From positions 186,001 to 250,000 of the forward strand of contig CALKCK010000015.1 of assembly GCA_938083195.1 (NCBI GenBank): 64,000 nucleotides of DNA, written 5' to 3'. Below are positions 26,623 through 36,881 of the stretch, piece after piece. Source of the stretch: an uncultured Pirellulaceae bacterium (GTDB taxonomy: Bacteria > Planctomycetota > Planctomycetia > Pirellulales > Pirellulaceae). Position numbers and translations under genes: made by a program. Position 1 is the first letter of the stretch, and each line of letters opens with the position of its first letter. The notes under the pieces were generated by a model. That model searched no databases. It saw only the letters and a program-made list of their open reading frames with translations, and was not told the origin of the DNA.

Positions 26623-28002
26623 TTGGCCAATCAAAAATCACTAAAAATACTATTCGCCGATGATGAACTCCATCTTCAGGAACTAATTGCGGCGGAACTC
26701 CCGAGAATGGGACATAGCGTCACCGTTTGCCCAGACGGGACGACGGCCGTCAGCGCACTGGAAAAAGACACCTTCGATTGCGTCATCGTCGATCTCGACA
26801 TGCCTGGGCTCAATGGAATAGAGGTAATCCGTCGCACCAAAGAACTATCGCCCACAACAGAAGCGATTGTACTCACGGGAAAAGGCTCAACAGAGTCAGC
26901 TGTCGACGCTCTTCGACTGGGGACGTTCGAGTACCTTCAAAAACCCTGCAAATTGGTCGATTTAAAAGCGATGCTGCAGCAAGTCGCACTACGGCGCGAG
27001 CTGAACAACAAAATTTACTCTCTCCAATTGCGTCTCGATCGCGTCGAAGGTGAGCCCAAGATGATTGGCAACCACCGATCAATGCAACGGGTGCGAGCAC
27101 TCATTGAAAAAGTGGCTCCAACGGAATCAACGGTCCTCGTCGTTGGTGAAACTGGAACGGGAAAAGAACTCGCAGCTCGAGCAGTGCACGACCAAAGTAA
27201 TCGCAGCGACTATCCCTTTGTAGCAATTAATTGTGGGGCACTTCCTGAAAATTTAATTGAAAGTGAACTGTTCGGCCATCGCAAAGGTGCTTTCACTGGC
27301 GCAGACGAACAAAGGAAAGGCCTTTTCGAAGTTGCCAATGGTGGCACGCTATTCCTCGATGAAATCGGTGAATTGCCTAAAGCAACCCAATCTACCTTGC
27401 TACGTGTTCTGGAATGCGGCGAAATCCGACGCGTTGGCGATAGCGAGGCATTTCAAGTCGATGTTCGCATCGTTTGCGCAACTCACCGAAATTTGCATAA
27501 CATGGTAGCTGACGGAGAATTCAGACAGGATTTGATGTACCGCATCAATACATTCGAAGTCCAGCTTCCCGCTTTGCGTGATCGAGTCGAAGATATTCCG
27601 GAACTTGCCCACCACCTACTTGGGCGACATCGCCCGGAAGCTTCTCCCCAAAACCGTTCGCTTCTCCAAGCGTTCGACCCCGCCGCACTAAAGATACTTC
27701 AATCTCATCGCTGGCCAGGTAATATTCGGGAACTTGCAAACGTCATTGAACACGCTTCCATTCTTTGCGACGGATTACCAGTCAAGGCAAACGATCTGCC
27801 AAAGTATTTCTCCCATGCTCCCTCAACTTCGATATCCGTCGCTGCGACTGGGAAATCGCTAAGAGAAATCGAAATGGCAACCATTCACGCCACGCTCGAT
27901 TCCTTTAATGGAAACAAAACAGCTGCCGCCCAACAACTGGGAATTAGCTTGAAAACACTTTACAATAAGCTGAACAGTGAGGTCATCAACCGGGCCGCCT
28001 AG
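26623..28002 (+). CDS. NtrC-type sigma-54 response regulator
   Basis: Order: a receiver domain with phosphoacceptor Asp57 (VIVDLDMPG), then an AAA+ sigma-54 interaction domain with Walker A GETGTGKE and the sigma-54 contact motif GAFTGA. Walker B (GGTLFLDEIGEL) and a C-terminal Fis-type helix-turn-helix (NKTAAAQQLGISLKTLYNKL) follow. It activates transcription from -24/-12 promoters with RNA polymerase sigma-54. Three TTG codons can start it; I take 26623 because GAG lies seven bases upstream and the receiver begins there. The most upstream TTG (26602) overlaps the kinase stop TGA. The kinase and regulator form one operon. Its target genes are not visible. Confidence 0.93.
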   Translation: MANQKSLKILFADDELHLQELIAAELPRMGHSVTVCPDGTTAVSALEKDTFDCVIVDLDMPGLNGIEVIRRTKELSPTTEAIVLTGKGSTESAVDALRLGTFEYLQKPCKLVDLKAMLQQVALRRELNNKIYSLQLRLDRVEGEPKMIGNHRSMQRVRALIEKVAPTESTVLVVGETGTGKELAARAVHDQSNRSDYPFVAINCGALPENLIESELFGHRKGAFTGADEQRKGLFEVANGGTLFLDEIGELPKATQSTLLRVLECGEIRRVGDSEAFQVDVRIVCATHRNLHNMVADGEFRQDLMYRINTFEVQLPALRDRVEDIPELAHHLLGRHRPEASPQNRSLLQAFDPAALKILQSHRWPGNIRELANVIEHASILCDGLPVKANDLPKYFSHAPSTSISVAATGKSLREIEMATIHATLDSFNGNKTAAAQQLGISLKTLYNKLNSEVINRAA

Positions 28003-28032
28003 ACAGAGGGGCGGGTAGACAGAGGGGCGGGT
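28001..28032 (+). repeat. 16-bp tandem duplication at the response-regulator stop
   Basis: The unit AGACAGAGGGGCGGGT occurs twice without gap (28001-28016, 28017-28032). It starts at the A of the TAG stop codon. Confidence 0.9.
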
Positions 28033-28039
28033 AGCCTGA

Positions 28040-29173
28040 TTAAATCGTTAGGACTCGATCGCGTCCAACAATCTCCCAACGGTCCACAGCCCTGCCATCG
28101 ACAATCACATTAGCAAATTGATAAACAGCCGATGCAGGGCAAGCGTGCCGGGGAATCGCGATTAAATGATCCCCGATCTTAAACTGATCTGCATCTGGTG
28201 TTTTGATGACTAGGTGCTCCTCGGAATGCATCAACTCCGTTACTGAACTCAACTCTGGAAATGCCAATCGCTCGCCAGCTGGCTGGTCTGCAGCACAGGC
28301 TTTGTGACCAACATCAAGCGTCAACTCATTTGCTCGGTTACAACTAATCACACGCGTTAGAATCGCCAGTGCCGGTTGAAATTTCATCTCTGGAAAACGC
28401 GTCGCCATATCATCATCATGGAAAACGGTTGTCCCAGGGCTCAATTCCAAATTGGGTTCTCCGTGCTCTGCTAAAATTGGAAAGGAACCAGTTCCAGCAG
28501 CCACAATTCGCGGGACTGGCAGACCACTTAATAACAGCTGATCACGAAATCGGATTAGTTGCCCCCACCCCGCGTTAACGGCTCCCGTACGCTCAAGTAA
28601 ATCGCTCTGCCGATTCTGTCCGTCGTACCAATGCAACCCACCAGCGATTATTACGTCTGAACTATAAACCATCTCATACAACTCTATCGCCTGCGGACCG
28701 ATTGAGATCCCTGTTCGATTCATTCCAGAATTCAAGTCCACCAACACACCTATCGAAATGCCAGAATCGCCGGACTCCTGAATAACACGAGATAACTGAG
28801 TCACAGCTCTGGGATGATCCACAAGAGTCGTAAATTCGACATTCGGATATTTTTGAGCCAACTGTACGACGCGTTGGAGGTTTGGCCCGACCAACTGATA
28901 GGCAATTAAAATATCTCGCACGCCCGCGTCGGCAAGCATTTCAGCTTCTGCAATCGTGGCGCACTTATGACGCGTCACTCCAAGTTGCAACGCAATTTTA
29001 GCGACCTCTTGTGTTTTGTGCGTCTTACAATGCGGTCGAAGACGCTCGGGACCACCGGCGACCCGAATCATCTCAACAAGGTTTTGCTCAACCAAATCAC
29101 TAAAAATCAAAAGTCCGGGTGAAAATATCGAATCAGCATTTTCAATTCTGTAAACTTCGGGCTTCCAATACAT
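28040..29173 (-). CDS. D-threonine-aldolase-like PLP enzyme (alanine racemase N-terminal fold)
   Basis: This 377-residue fold-type III PLP enzyme shows the Schiff-base Lys motif RPHCKTHK (about residue 50). It also shows barrel strands with VDLNSGMNRTGI, GGLHWYDG, GTGSFPILAEHGEPN and ELSPGTTVFHDDD. The C-terminal beta domain has DVGHKACAADQP and a conserved IPRHACPA. The family cleaves D-threonine or dehydrates D-serine and similar beta-hydroxy amino acids, using a metal bound by His and Cys near the C-terminus. The exact substrate is not readable. ATG 29173 follows GAGGA by five bases, so it is preferred over 29185. It is divergent from metG. Confidence 0.88.
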   Translation of the reverse strand: MYWKPEVYRIENADSIFSPGLLIFSDLVEQNLVEMIRVAGGPERLRPHCKTHKTQEVAKIALQLGVTRHKCATIAEAEMLADAGVRDILIAYQLVGPNLQRVVQLAQKYPNVEFTTLVDHPRAVTQLSRVIQESGDSGISIGVLVDLNSGMNRTGISIGPQAIELYEMVYSSDVIIAGGLHWYDGQNRQSDLLERTGAVNAGWGQLIRFRDQLLLSGLPVPRIVAAGTGSFPILAEHGEPNLELSPGTTVFHDDDMATRFPEMKFQPALAILTRVISCNRANELTLDVGHKACAADQPAGERLAFPELSSVTELMHSEEHLVIKTPDADQFKIGDHLIAIPRHACPASAVYQFANVIVDGRAVDRWEIVGRDRVLTI

Positions 29174-29325
29174 ACTATTCCTCATCTGATGGCGATAGAA
29201 AACTAATCCTACACGGTTAATGCCCCATCTCCCCTTTGTGATACAGGAGAATGAGCTAAAATCGTTACTTCCACAATCCTCTGAGCAAACGCACCATCGG
29301 CGAATGCTACCTACGGAATACTATT

Positions 29326-31401
29326 ATGAACCAACGAAAGATTCTCGTCACGGCGGCCTTGCCCTATGCAAACGGCCCCATCCACCTCGGTCATCTCGTC
29401 GAGTATATCCAAACTGACATCTGGGTGCGCTTTCAAAAACTCAGAGGCCACCATTGCCTATTTATGTGGGCCGACGATACCCATGGCACGGCAATTATGA
29501 TTCGTGCCCGCAAAGAGGGGCGAAGTGAGGAGGAGGTAATTGCCGAAGCGAACGCAGAGCACCAACGTGATTTCGCTGGTTTTCAAATTCAGTATGACAA
29601 CTACGGCAGTACCCACAGTGACGAGAACAAGAAACTCTGTGGTGAAGTCTGGCAATCGATTCGAGACGCTGGCCTCGTCAAAGAAAAAGACGTCGATCAA
29701 CTCTTCGACACCGAACAAGGTACCTTTTTAGCCGATCGCTTCGTTCGTGGAACATGCCCAGAATGCAACGCCGAAGATCAGCCCGGTGACAATTGCAGCA
29801 AATGCGGCACTACCTACTCACCAGCCGAATTGACGAATCCCGTAAGTACACTTTCGGGCAGTACTCCGGAAATAAGAACTGCGAAGCATCTCTTTATCGA
29901 ACTCGAACAGCTTCACGGATTCCTCGAAGACTGGACTCAAACTGGCGACCACCTTCAACCCGAAGTTGCCAATTACCTTAGAGGACACTTCCTTGGTGAC
30001 CCCCAAAGCGCCGAAGGAGCCAAGCCACTAAGAGATTGGGACATTTCACGGCCCGCACCCTATTTCGGTTTTGAAATCCCAGACTGTCCCGATAATTATT
30101 GGTACGTTTGGTTCGACGCCCCCGTTGGCTACATTGCCTCCACACAACAATGGTGCGAACGCAACGGCGACACACTTGATAACTGGTGGAAAAACGATGC
30201 TGCTGAAATCCACCATTTCATCGGCAAGGACATTACTTATTTCCATACTCTATTCTGGCCGGGGATGCTGAAATCAGCTGGATACAGCCTCCCAACGAAA
30301 GTACACATTCACGGATTCCTGACCGTGAACGGTGAGAAAATGTCGAAAAGTGTCGGCACCGCTTTTAAAGCGAATACCTACCTCGATCACCTTCCTCCAG
30401 CAGCACTAAGATATTATTACGCTTCCAAACTGGGCTCGCGACTTGACGATATCGATCTGAACTTCGATGAATTTATTTCCAAGGTTAACTCTGATCTCGT
30501 AGGTAAAGTCGTCAATCTTGCTTCGAGAAGTGCAAAATTCGTCAAAGACACCGGACTCTCAAACAGCTACCCGGACGACGGTGGCTTATTTGAATCTGCA
30601 GCCAGTGCCGGCAATGAAATCGCAAATGCTTATGAGAATTGCGATTATAATAAGGCCATGCGGTTAATTCTCGAGCTCGCCGACAAAGCAAATCCTTTTG
30701 TCGAAAACGCCGAACCTTGGAATCTCCGAAAGGACCCCGCAAAATCCCAAGAACTGCAGGACGTTTGCACCATCGCCCTTAATCTGTTCCGCCAATTGGT
30801 GATTTACCTCTCCCCAGTCCTTCCGGATCTTGCGGAAAAAACAGGCGAACTATTAAACGACCCGCTGCTCCACTGGGACCAATCGCAAACACCGTTGACT
30901 GGCAGTTCAGTCGCTAAATTTAAACACATGATGAAACGAATCGAAGAGAAAGACGTAAGAGCAATGGAAGAAGCAAGTAAAATTGAAGCTGAGCAAGAGG
31001 CTGCGCAAGTCGACAACCATTCGGAGCAGTTCGCGGACAGCGAACAGCCGATGATCGACGAGCCAATGACCGATGAATGCACAATCGAAGATTTCATGAA
31101 GGTTGACCTCCGCGTTGCCAGAATCGTGAATGCCGAGCACGTCGAAGGGGCCCGAAAACTATTGAAGCTGACGTTGAGCCTCGGAGGCGATCACCGCAAA
31201 CAAGTATTTGCCGGAATCAAAGCAGCCTACGAACCAGATCAATTGGTAGGTCGCCTGGTCGTGATGGTCGCGAACTTAAAACCACGTCAAATGAAATTTG
31301 GACTCAGCGAAGGAATGGTTTGCGCCTCGGGCCCGGGCGGAGAAGAGGTGTTTCTCTTGACCCCTGACGAAGGTTCTAAACCAGGACAACGAGTCCACTA
31401 A
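29326..31401 (+). CDS. metG: Methionyl-tRNA synthetase
   Basis: MetG charges tRNA-Met in the cytoplasm. The Rossmann core has [12 protein letters not shown] (HIGH-type) and [10 protein letters not shown] (KMSKS). A four-Cys zinc knuckle (CPECN ... CSKCG, residues about 144-164) marks the zinc-bearing class. The anticodon-binding helical domain follows. The C-terminal 110 residues are an OB-fold tRNA-binding domain ([13 protein letters not shown]). A Glu/Ala/Gln-rich linker (about residues 545-580) joins them. Length of 691 is normal for the two-domain form. GGA upstream of the ATG is a weak ribosome site. Confidence 0.97.
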   Translation: MNQRKILVTAALPYANGPIHLGHLVEYIQTDIWVRFQKLRGHHCLFMWADDTHGTAIMIRARKEGRSEEEVIAEANAEHQRDFAGFQIQYDNYGSTHSDENKKLCGEVWQSIRDAGLVKEKDVDQLFDTEQGTFLADRFVRGTCPECNAEDQPGDNCSKCGTTYSPAELTNPVSTLSGSTPEIRTAKHLFIELEQLHGFLEDWTQTGDHLQPEVANYLRGHFLGDPQSAEGAKPLRDWDISRPAPYFGFEIPDCPDNYWYVWFDAPVGYIASTQQWCERNGDTLDNWWKNDAAEIHHFIGKDITYFHTLFWPGMLKSAGYSLPTKVHIHGFLTVNGEKMSKSVGTAFKANTYLDHLPPAALRYYYASKLGSRLDDIDLNFDEFISKVNSDLVGKVVNLASRSAKFVKDTGLSNSYPDDGGLFESAASAGNEIANAYENCDYNKAMRLILELADKANPFVENAEPWNLRKDPAKSQELQDVCTIALNLFRQLVIYLSPVLPDLAEKTGELLNDPLLHWDQSQTPLTGSSVAKFKHMMKRIEEKDVRAMEEASKIEAEQEAAQVDNHSEQFADSEQPMIDEPMTDECTIEDFMKVDLRVARIVNAEHVEGARKLLKLTLSLGGDHRKQVFAGIKAAYEPDQLVGRLVVMVANLKPRQMKFGLSEGMVCASGPGGEEVFLLTPDEGSKPGQRVH

Positions 31402-31473
31402 TCCCAAACTCGATTCTGATCGAATCAGATTCGTTGAGCGTAAATCCGTCCGCGTAACCAGCGATTGGTGTCG

Positions 31474-32280
31474 ATGAATTTACTCCAGAAAATAGCCGAT
31501 CGTTTCATTCTCCAAGCGTCGACAAACCCAGTCGACGCGGGAGATTTAACCCGTCGCGTGATTGAGACTCCTTCTGGAAACATTGAGATCTGGGCAGCAT
31601 TTCCAGAAAACGATCCGAACCTCGTGACCAACACGTTGCTTCTCAAATTCCCAGGAACCGGAGGGCGTGCAGAGCGAAGCAGTTCCCATCCCTCCGAGTT
31701 TTGGGGAAACCTCAAATGTACTTCGTGGACCATCAACCATCGCGGGTACGGCCAAAGCGATGGGCCTTCGTCACTCCAAAACTTTGTCGAAACTTGCGAT
31801 TCCGTTTGGTCATCAGCAACGCGATTGTTTCCAGATCATCAAATCGTGCTCTACGGCAATAGCCTTGGATGCCTTTCCGCTCTTTACCTCTCGTCGCGTC
31901 GTGGTGCTTCCGGACTCTACATGCGAAATCCACCGCCACTCGTTGAACTGATTTCGAGACGATTGAGATATAATTGGTGGAACTTCGGAATGGCTCGAAT
32001 CATCGCCAAACAGATCCCAGATTGCCTCGACCCGCGAGAAAACGCCCAACAAAGTCATTGCCCAACCCTGCTAGTACAATCTGAATGCGATGGCTTAGTC
32101 CCTCCTCGATTTCAAGATTTAATTGCAAATTCCTATTCCGGCGAACTGCGAAAACTAGTGTTAAACGGGGCAGATCATGGATCCCCTGTACCCGAACATC
32201 AATTCGAAGAATATATTGAATCGGTCGAGTGGCTCGGTCAACAGATTGCAAACTATCAGCCACTTCTGAAAACCAGTTAA
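31474..32280 (+). CDS. Alpha/beta hydrolase
   Basis: This 268-residue cytoplasmic protein without signal peptide has the strand-turn LLKFPGTGGRAERSS. The segment TINHRGYGQSDGP follows and the nucleophile elbow is YGNSLGC with Ser as nucleophile. Asp in LLVQSECDGLVPPRF and His in NGADHGSPVPEHQ complete the triad. It belongs to the serine aminopeptidase/esterase-like branch; the substrate is unknown. ATG 31474 has no strong ribosome site; TTG 31465 and GTG 31468 are alternatives. It lies 72 bases after metG. Confidence 0.82.
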   Translation: MNLLQKIADRFILQASTNPVDAGDLTRRVIETPSGNIEIWAAFPENDPNLVTNTLLLKFPGTGGRAERSSSHPSEFWGNLKCTSWTINHRGYGQSDGPSSLQNFVETCDSVWSSATRLFPDHQIVLYGNSLGCLSALYLSSRRGASGLYMRNPPPLVELISRRLRYNWWNFGMARIIAKQIPDCLDPRENAQQSHCPTLLVQSECDGLVPPRFQDLIANSYSGELRKLVLNGADHGSPVPEHQFEEYIESVEWLGQQIANYQPLLKTS

Positions 32281-32345
32281 CTCTCTTTTTCAATTTTAGT
32301 CCTCTGCGCTTTTGCGAATCCATCGTCATCAGAATCGAGATAAAA

Positions 32346-33299
32346 ATGTCCATGAAATCTTTGACTTTTCAGCTTTTTTCGTTGTTTTTGATAATCGCGA
32401 CTGCGGCAACCTCAACTGCCAACGGGCCTGACTCTTCCGAAGGAACAAAACATTCCTTCATAGGCTTTGGCAAAGCAACGGGGATCGTAATTGTCAATGA
32501 AGCGGAAAAGGTAGAATGGGAAATGAAGCTCCCGGCAAGCGATGGCTGGATGCTCAAATCGGGCAACATCCTCGCAGCAATCTATCCTTGTCAAAAATTC
32601 CCCAATGGGGGAGTTGCCGAAATCAATCGACAGACCAAAGAAATCGTTTGGGAATACCAGGGGCAACAAAAGGAAATTAGCACAGTCCAACCGCTTGGGG
32701 ACAACCGCTATCTCGTTACCGAACTCGGGAACGAACCGAGAGCCATTGTAATTAACCAACAGGGAGACTTGCTCAGTACAACACCGCTCGACTGCCAAAA
32801 AGCAAATGCGCACATGCAGACACGCATGTTACGCATGCTGCCGAACGGAAATTACATTGCCCCCCACTTGCTCGATTTTGCTGTCAAAGAATACCAGCCC
32901 ATCAGCGGAAAAGTCGTGCGAGTATTTAAGACCGATGATCGAGGCAGAGACAAACGTGATTGGCCTTTTACTGCCATTCGTCTCAAAAACGGTAACACTG
33001 TCATCGGTTGCACCAATGGTAACCGTGTAATTGAAGTCAATTCAGATGGGAAAATAATTTGGAGTGTCGACAATGCAGATATCGGTGAAAATTTAATCTC
33101 AGATGCCTGTGGTGTTCAAAGATTACCCAATGGAAACACCGTAATCACGAGCTACTACGCCAAAGGGGAACAGGTCAAATTAACGGAAGTCACACCAGAC
33201 AAAAAAGTGGTGTGGCGGTTCAACGCTCTACCTTCGAGCTTTCACCACTTTCAGATTTTGACCACCAATGGCAAATCTCTCTCCAACGCACTGCGATAA
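32346..33299 (+). CDS. Exported PQQ-like beta-propeller protein
   Basis: This 317-residue protein has a signal peptide (about residues 7-24, ending near STANG). It is followed by propeller-like repeats carrying PNGG, LGDNRYLVTE, LPNGNYIAPH, LKNGNTVIGC and LPNGNTVITSY blades. Each repeat pairs with a W-x-[YF] or WSVD strand. The spacing of about 45-55 residues fits a PQQ-dehydrogenase-like or WD-like propeller, but no catalytic Asp or PQQ ligand set was recognised. Such proteins often bind partners outside the cell. GAGA precedes the ATG. It is convergent with the BshC-like gene. Confidence 0.75.
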   Translation: MSMKSLTFQLFSLFLIIATAATSTANGPDSSEGTKHSFIGFGKATGIVIVNEAEKVEWEMKLPASDGWMLKSGNILAAIYPCQKFPNGGVAEINRQTKEIVWEYQGQQKEISTVQPLGDNRYLVTELGNEPRAIVINQQGDLLSTTPLDCQKANAHMQTRMLRMLPNGNYIAPHLLDFAVKEYQPISGKVVRVFKTDDRGRDKRDWPFTAIRLKNGNTVIGCTNGNRVIEVNSDGKIIWSVDNADIGENLISDACGVQRLPNGNTVITSYYAKGEQVKLTEVTPDKKVVWRFNALPSSFHHFQILTTNGKSLSNALR

Positions 33300-33325
33300 C
33301 AAACACGACTGCTTGGATTAACGGC

Positions 33326-34969
33326 TTAGATACTGGCGAGCTGTTTTAATTCGTCCATGATAGATGAATCGAACAGACAAAAGCTGAACTCTCGGGATGA
33401 GAGAATTTCGCTCGCACGTTTTTTCCCTGTACGGTCCGCACGCCGCTCTTTAAGCGAATCTACTCGAGGTTTAGCACAGGCCGCTAATTGCCGGTTCAAT
33501 TTTTCAATTGCGACATGGCGCTCACGCGTCCTCGGAAAGGCCGATTCACCAAATGCCCATGCTTGTTTTTGAGCAATTAAATTCGCAACCGACTCCGCTG
33601 GTTCTTGAATGAAACGCTCTGGATGAAATCTTATCTCACGAAGCTCTCGATCCAATTCCGTCAATTCAGTTCTACTTACTAAATCGAATGAATTGGAGAG
33701 CTTCATGGTTGCGGTTAACGTCTGAAAATCGGGAAGTCTTACCTCAAAAAATCGTTGTGCAATTAAATTGGTCAACTCGTCGTATTTGGCACCACCAATC
33801 CCGTGTAGAAAGAGATCGCTTAAAATCAACCGAGAAAAAAGCGTAGTCGTCAATGCTCGTGGCCTAATTAAAACACCTGTTTTTTTCAATTCACTTACTT
33901 GTCCATCAACATCCGCTAACGAACAAGTGAATTCCCAACCTGACAGATTGGATAATAATACTTGGTCCTCTCGATAGCGCACATACAATCGCTGACGTCG
34001 ACATTCAGCAACGCTCCAAATCCAGAAGGGAACCTCAATCCAGCCATCATGCTCTGCCAACTTAGGCACTGGATGAGACTCACTGCGAATCTGATGCGCA
34101 TTCCGGTACTCATCTAGGACGGAATTATGAATCAACCGAAACTCATCGGCGGCTGAAAGAATAGACTTAAAGAAACAGGTAAAAGCAGAGGTTTCCGCTA
34201 AGTGGCTGATGGGAACTTCGAGAGTCCGCAAACCGTATTCACTTTCTAAACGATGTCGCCCAGCAGCAACTAACTGGCCCAATCCGACAACCGGTTGATT
34301 GTTCAACCGCGAGGCCGCGACAATGACATGCCTCCACAAGTGATTGATTAGGCAAGCTGATTCACCCCGGCAAAAACGTTCGCTTAAACGTGCACCAAAA
34401 CTCTCAAACAGTTTCCAGTCAATCACTGGGCGAGATTCGTAGGGAACCTCTTCAGCGAAGGCATCCATCGCAACACGCTCTAGCTGAGTCTCTTTCCAAT
34501 TAGACGCCTGGTCAGGCACGCGGGGAAAACTCACCGACGGGTGGGAACAGAGATCATTGTCGACAACAAGATTGACCGCCAACGCACTCTGGCGATCCCC
34601 CAATTCGGACAAGACAAAATTTTTATACCAAACGCCCGGATGGAACAGTTCAGGCTGATGCCCAGACATGATGATATTTTGGCTGGTAACCGATGGCAGA
34701 TCATCGAGATAAACCCCGCTGTACGCGAGAGATCTGTCTATCAGTTCAGCCCGCCCCAATGCTTGGATTTCTTTCAACGGGCGGTCAAATCGCGTCGAGT
34801 GACCACTCGCAATCCGCCGAAGATTAGCCTGCCACAAATCATCCAATTTTGAAAGAAGGGGAATCTGAAGGGTCTCACCACTCAAAGATGGCGCCCGTAG
34901 TTTTTGGTAAACAAGCCCCCCGAGATCATTCAGTTTTTCGAATCCCTTACCTTGAATCAACGGATTCAC
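33326..34969 (-). CDS. BshC-like conserved protein (putative cysteine ligase fold)
   Basis: This 547-residue cytoplasmic protein has no certain family. Two blocks resemble BshC, the last enzyme of bacillithiol synthesis: GHQPELFHPGVWYKNFVL is like the GQQ-GL-GPLY-K block, and RALTTTLFSRLILSDLFLHGIGGAKYDE is like RPL-QD-LLPT-AYVGGP-E. Their order and the region between them also agree, so remote homology is inferred, not shown. GTG 34969 follows AAGGGG by six bases and does not overlap the upstream gene; the longer frame would overlap it by 53 bases. The gene starts 10 bases after a GT2 transferase, in one operon. Both BshA-like sugar transfer and cysteine addition would be needed for a low-molecular-weight thiol. 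Confidence 0.5.
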   Translation of the reverse strand: MNPLIQGKGFEKLNDLGGLVYQKLRAPSLSGETLQIPLLSKLDDLWQANLRRIASGHSTRFDRPLKEIQALGRAELIDRSLAYSGVYLDDLPSVTSQNIIMSGHQPELFHPGVWYKNFVLSELGDRQSALAVNLVVDNDLCSHPSVSFPRVPDQASNWKETQLERVAMDAFAEEVPYESRPVIDWKLFESFGARLSERFCRGESACLINHLWRHVIVAASRLNNQPVVGLGQLVAAGRHRLESEYGLRTLEVPISHLAETSAFTCFFKSILSAADEFRLIHNSVLDEYRNAHQIRSESHPVPKLAEHDGWIEVPFWIWSVAECRRQRLYVRYREDQVLLSNLSGWEFTCSLADVDGQVSELKKTGVLIRPRALTTTLFSRLILSDLFLHGIGGAKYDELTNLIAQRFFEVRLPDFQTLTATMKLSNSFDLVSRTELTELDRELREIRFHPERFIQEPAESVANLIAQKQAWAFGESAFPRTRERHVAIEKLNRQLAACAKPRVDSLKERRADRTGKKRASEILSSREFSFCLFDSSIMDELKQLASI

Positions 34970-34979
34970 TCCAATCCCC

Positions 34980-35750
34980 TTATCCAACCCGCATGCTCCT
35001 AAGTCGCTCGCAGTCGCTAGGCAAAGATGCAAATGCCCTATTCATAACATCGTAATAGTAATTCAAACGCGTCGCTGGATCATCTAGTGAATCTCCGAAC
35101 GAGCGGTTCTCATCTAAGTAAATTCTCGGAACGGCAACCTCGACGACCGACAACTCGTGGCAGGCTGCCTGAACCCATAGTTCTAAGGGCATTGCGTAAC
35201 CATTTTCAGAAAGTCGTATTTCATCAAGTGACTCAACACGATACGCCTTAAAACCACAAAACGCATCGGTTATCTCAAATCCCATCCTCTGATTCAAAAT
35301 TTTGGTTACCTGATGATTGATTAGCCTTCGTTGTTCAGGCGGTGGCGAATCCTCGTCAAAGGAACGAAGATAACGACTTCCAGAAACAATATCCGCACCC
35401 GTTTCGACGCACGTTTCGACGAATTTGAGAATCCGTTGAGGCTCATGCTGACCATCACAATCAATTGTAACGAGAATGTCGTAATCGTGATCGGAAGCGT
35501 ACTGGAACGCCGTCTGAAGTGCGGCGCCGTAGCCTTGATTCAACGAATGAGTCATCACAACAACATCCTCGCGAGCCGATAGAATTTCCGCTGTTCCGTC
35601 CGAAGATCCGTCATCGACAACCAATATTTGATCGCAATATCTCGAAACCTCATCCAACACACCTTCGACTGTTGACGCTTCGTTATAGACAGGTAAAGCC
35701 GTGAGGAACTTGCACTGACGCAAAGTTCGCTCGTTATCCGTTAGTTCCAT
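34980..35750 (-). CDS. Family 2 glycosyltransferase, DPM1-like
   Basis: This 256-residue GT-A fold protein has the nucleotide-sugar motif VVDDGSSDGTAE, the metal site VTIDCDGQHEP (DxD-like) and SGSRYLRS. The C-terminal block MGFEITDAFCGFKAYRVES matches dolichyl-phosphate-mannose-synthase-like transferases. It has no C-terminal membrane helix. The ATG at 35750 is preferred because the protein then begins just before the family core. The donor and acceptor are unknown. The BshC-like gene is ten bases downstream. Confidence 0.88.
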   Translation of the reverse strand: MELTDNERTLRQCKFLTALPVYNEASTVEGVLDEVSRYCDQILVVDDGSSDGTAEILSAREDVVVMTHSLNQGYGAALQTAFQYASDHDYDILVTIDCDGQHEPQRILKFVETCVETGADIVSGSRYLRSFDEDSPPPEQRRLINHQVTKILNQRMGFEITDAFCGFKAYRVESLDEIRLSENGYAMPLELWVQAACHELSVVEVAVPRIYLDENRSFGDSLDDPATRLNYYYDVMNRAFASLPSDCERLRSMRVG

Positions 35751-35958
35751 TTCCGTCCGTTTCCTCAAGAATTCTTTATTCCAGATTCGTATTCTAGGCG
35801 TACCGCAAAAACGGTCAACGCAATTCGCACTTCCAACCAGAATCAACGGATTTTTAGCAGTTTATTTTCCGATTAGCTCGATCACGGCAGCTGGACAGTA
35901 CGCAATTACCCAGTAAAAGTCATCCCACCTTAGCCAATGAAGACCACGACCCAAATGA

Positions 35959-36750
35959 TTACATCCAGCTCAACGGATCTCGCTCAGTAGCACTGGCCCA
36001 AATTTCTACCGACTCAAATGACGCTCCGAGCGATTCTGCGAGCGTTTCAACCGCAAAACGCTCGCTGGCAAAGTGCCCTAGTAGAACCAATGACATCCCT
36101 CTGGCTTGAGCTTCAAGGCAAGTATGAAAGGTAGCTTCCCCAGTCACAAGTGTATCGCAACCACGGGCTTTTGCTTTTCCCAGAAAGGACCCTCCGCTAC
36201 CACACGCAATGGCAACTCGCTGAACAGGACTGCGATGTGCGTTAACAACTCGAACCGATTCGATCGACAAATTCAATTTAACGCCACTAACAAACTCAGC
36301 CAATGTTTGCGGTGCTGGCAATCGGCCCAAGCGACCAGCTCCAATAGTTTGCACTCCGTCTTCTTGGGGAATCAAAGATTCCAATTCCCCTAAACCAAGA
36401 CGGATTCCTAGATTTTGATTGATGCCATTTTCCGCGGAATCAAATCCTGTGTGCGGACTATAAACGGAAATCCCAGCTCGTGCGAGTTGCCATACAATGC
36501 CCCCCGTAATCGTGTCGGTGGTCAACCGCTTCATCGGGCGAAACGGCATCGGATGATGAGTCACGATTAGATCAGCGCGACGCTGCACGGCCTCAGCAAC
36601 GGTTTCAGGCGTCACCGTCAAGCAAGTCATCACGCGTTCGATCGGCAGAGCCCGATCACCAACGAGAAGCCCAACATTATCCCAATCTTCCGCCAGTTGT
36701 GTCGGAGCAAATTTTTCCATGAACTGACAAATATCATTAATCGTGGCCAC
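35959..36750 (-). CDS. Nif3-family dinuclear metal-centre protein
   Basis: This 263-residue member of the NIF3/YbgI family has the N-terminal block LAEDWDNVGLLVG. The metal ligands IVTHHPMPF, SPHTGFD and the later GHFASERF are in place. Members form toroidal hexamers with two metal ions per subunit; they are annotated as GTP cyclohydrolase I type 2 homologues, but the physiological role is unclear. The start is GTG 36750 with a weak GAAAG. It is divergent from the TIM-barrel gene. Confidence 0.92.
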   Translation of the reverse strand: MATINDICQFMEKFAPTQLAEDWDNVGLLVGDRALPIERVMTCLTVTPETVAEAVQRRADLIVTHHPMPFRPMKRLTTDTITGGIVWQLARAGISVYSPHTGFDSAENGINQNLGIRLGLGELESLIPQEDGVQTIGAGRLGRLPAPQTLAEFVSGVKLNLSIESVRVVNAHRSPVQRVAIACGSGGSFLGKAKARGCDTLVTGEATFHTCLEAQARGMSLVLLGHFASERFAVETLAESLGASFESVEIWASATERDPLSWM

Positions 36751-36881
36751 TTGAGATCTTTCGCTCTAGAGCTGTGTCTTTAAATACTTCAAACAGTAGA
36801 ATAGCAGGCATGTGATAGTGTGAAAACAAACCGAGACACTGTTTCAGCCTTTTGAGTACCACCCTTAGACTACAATGCTCC

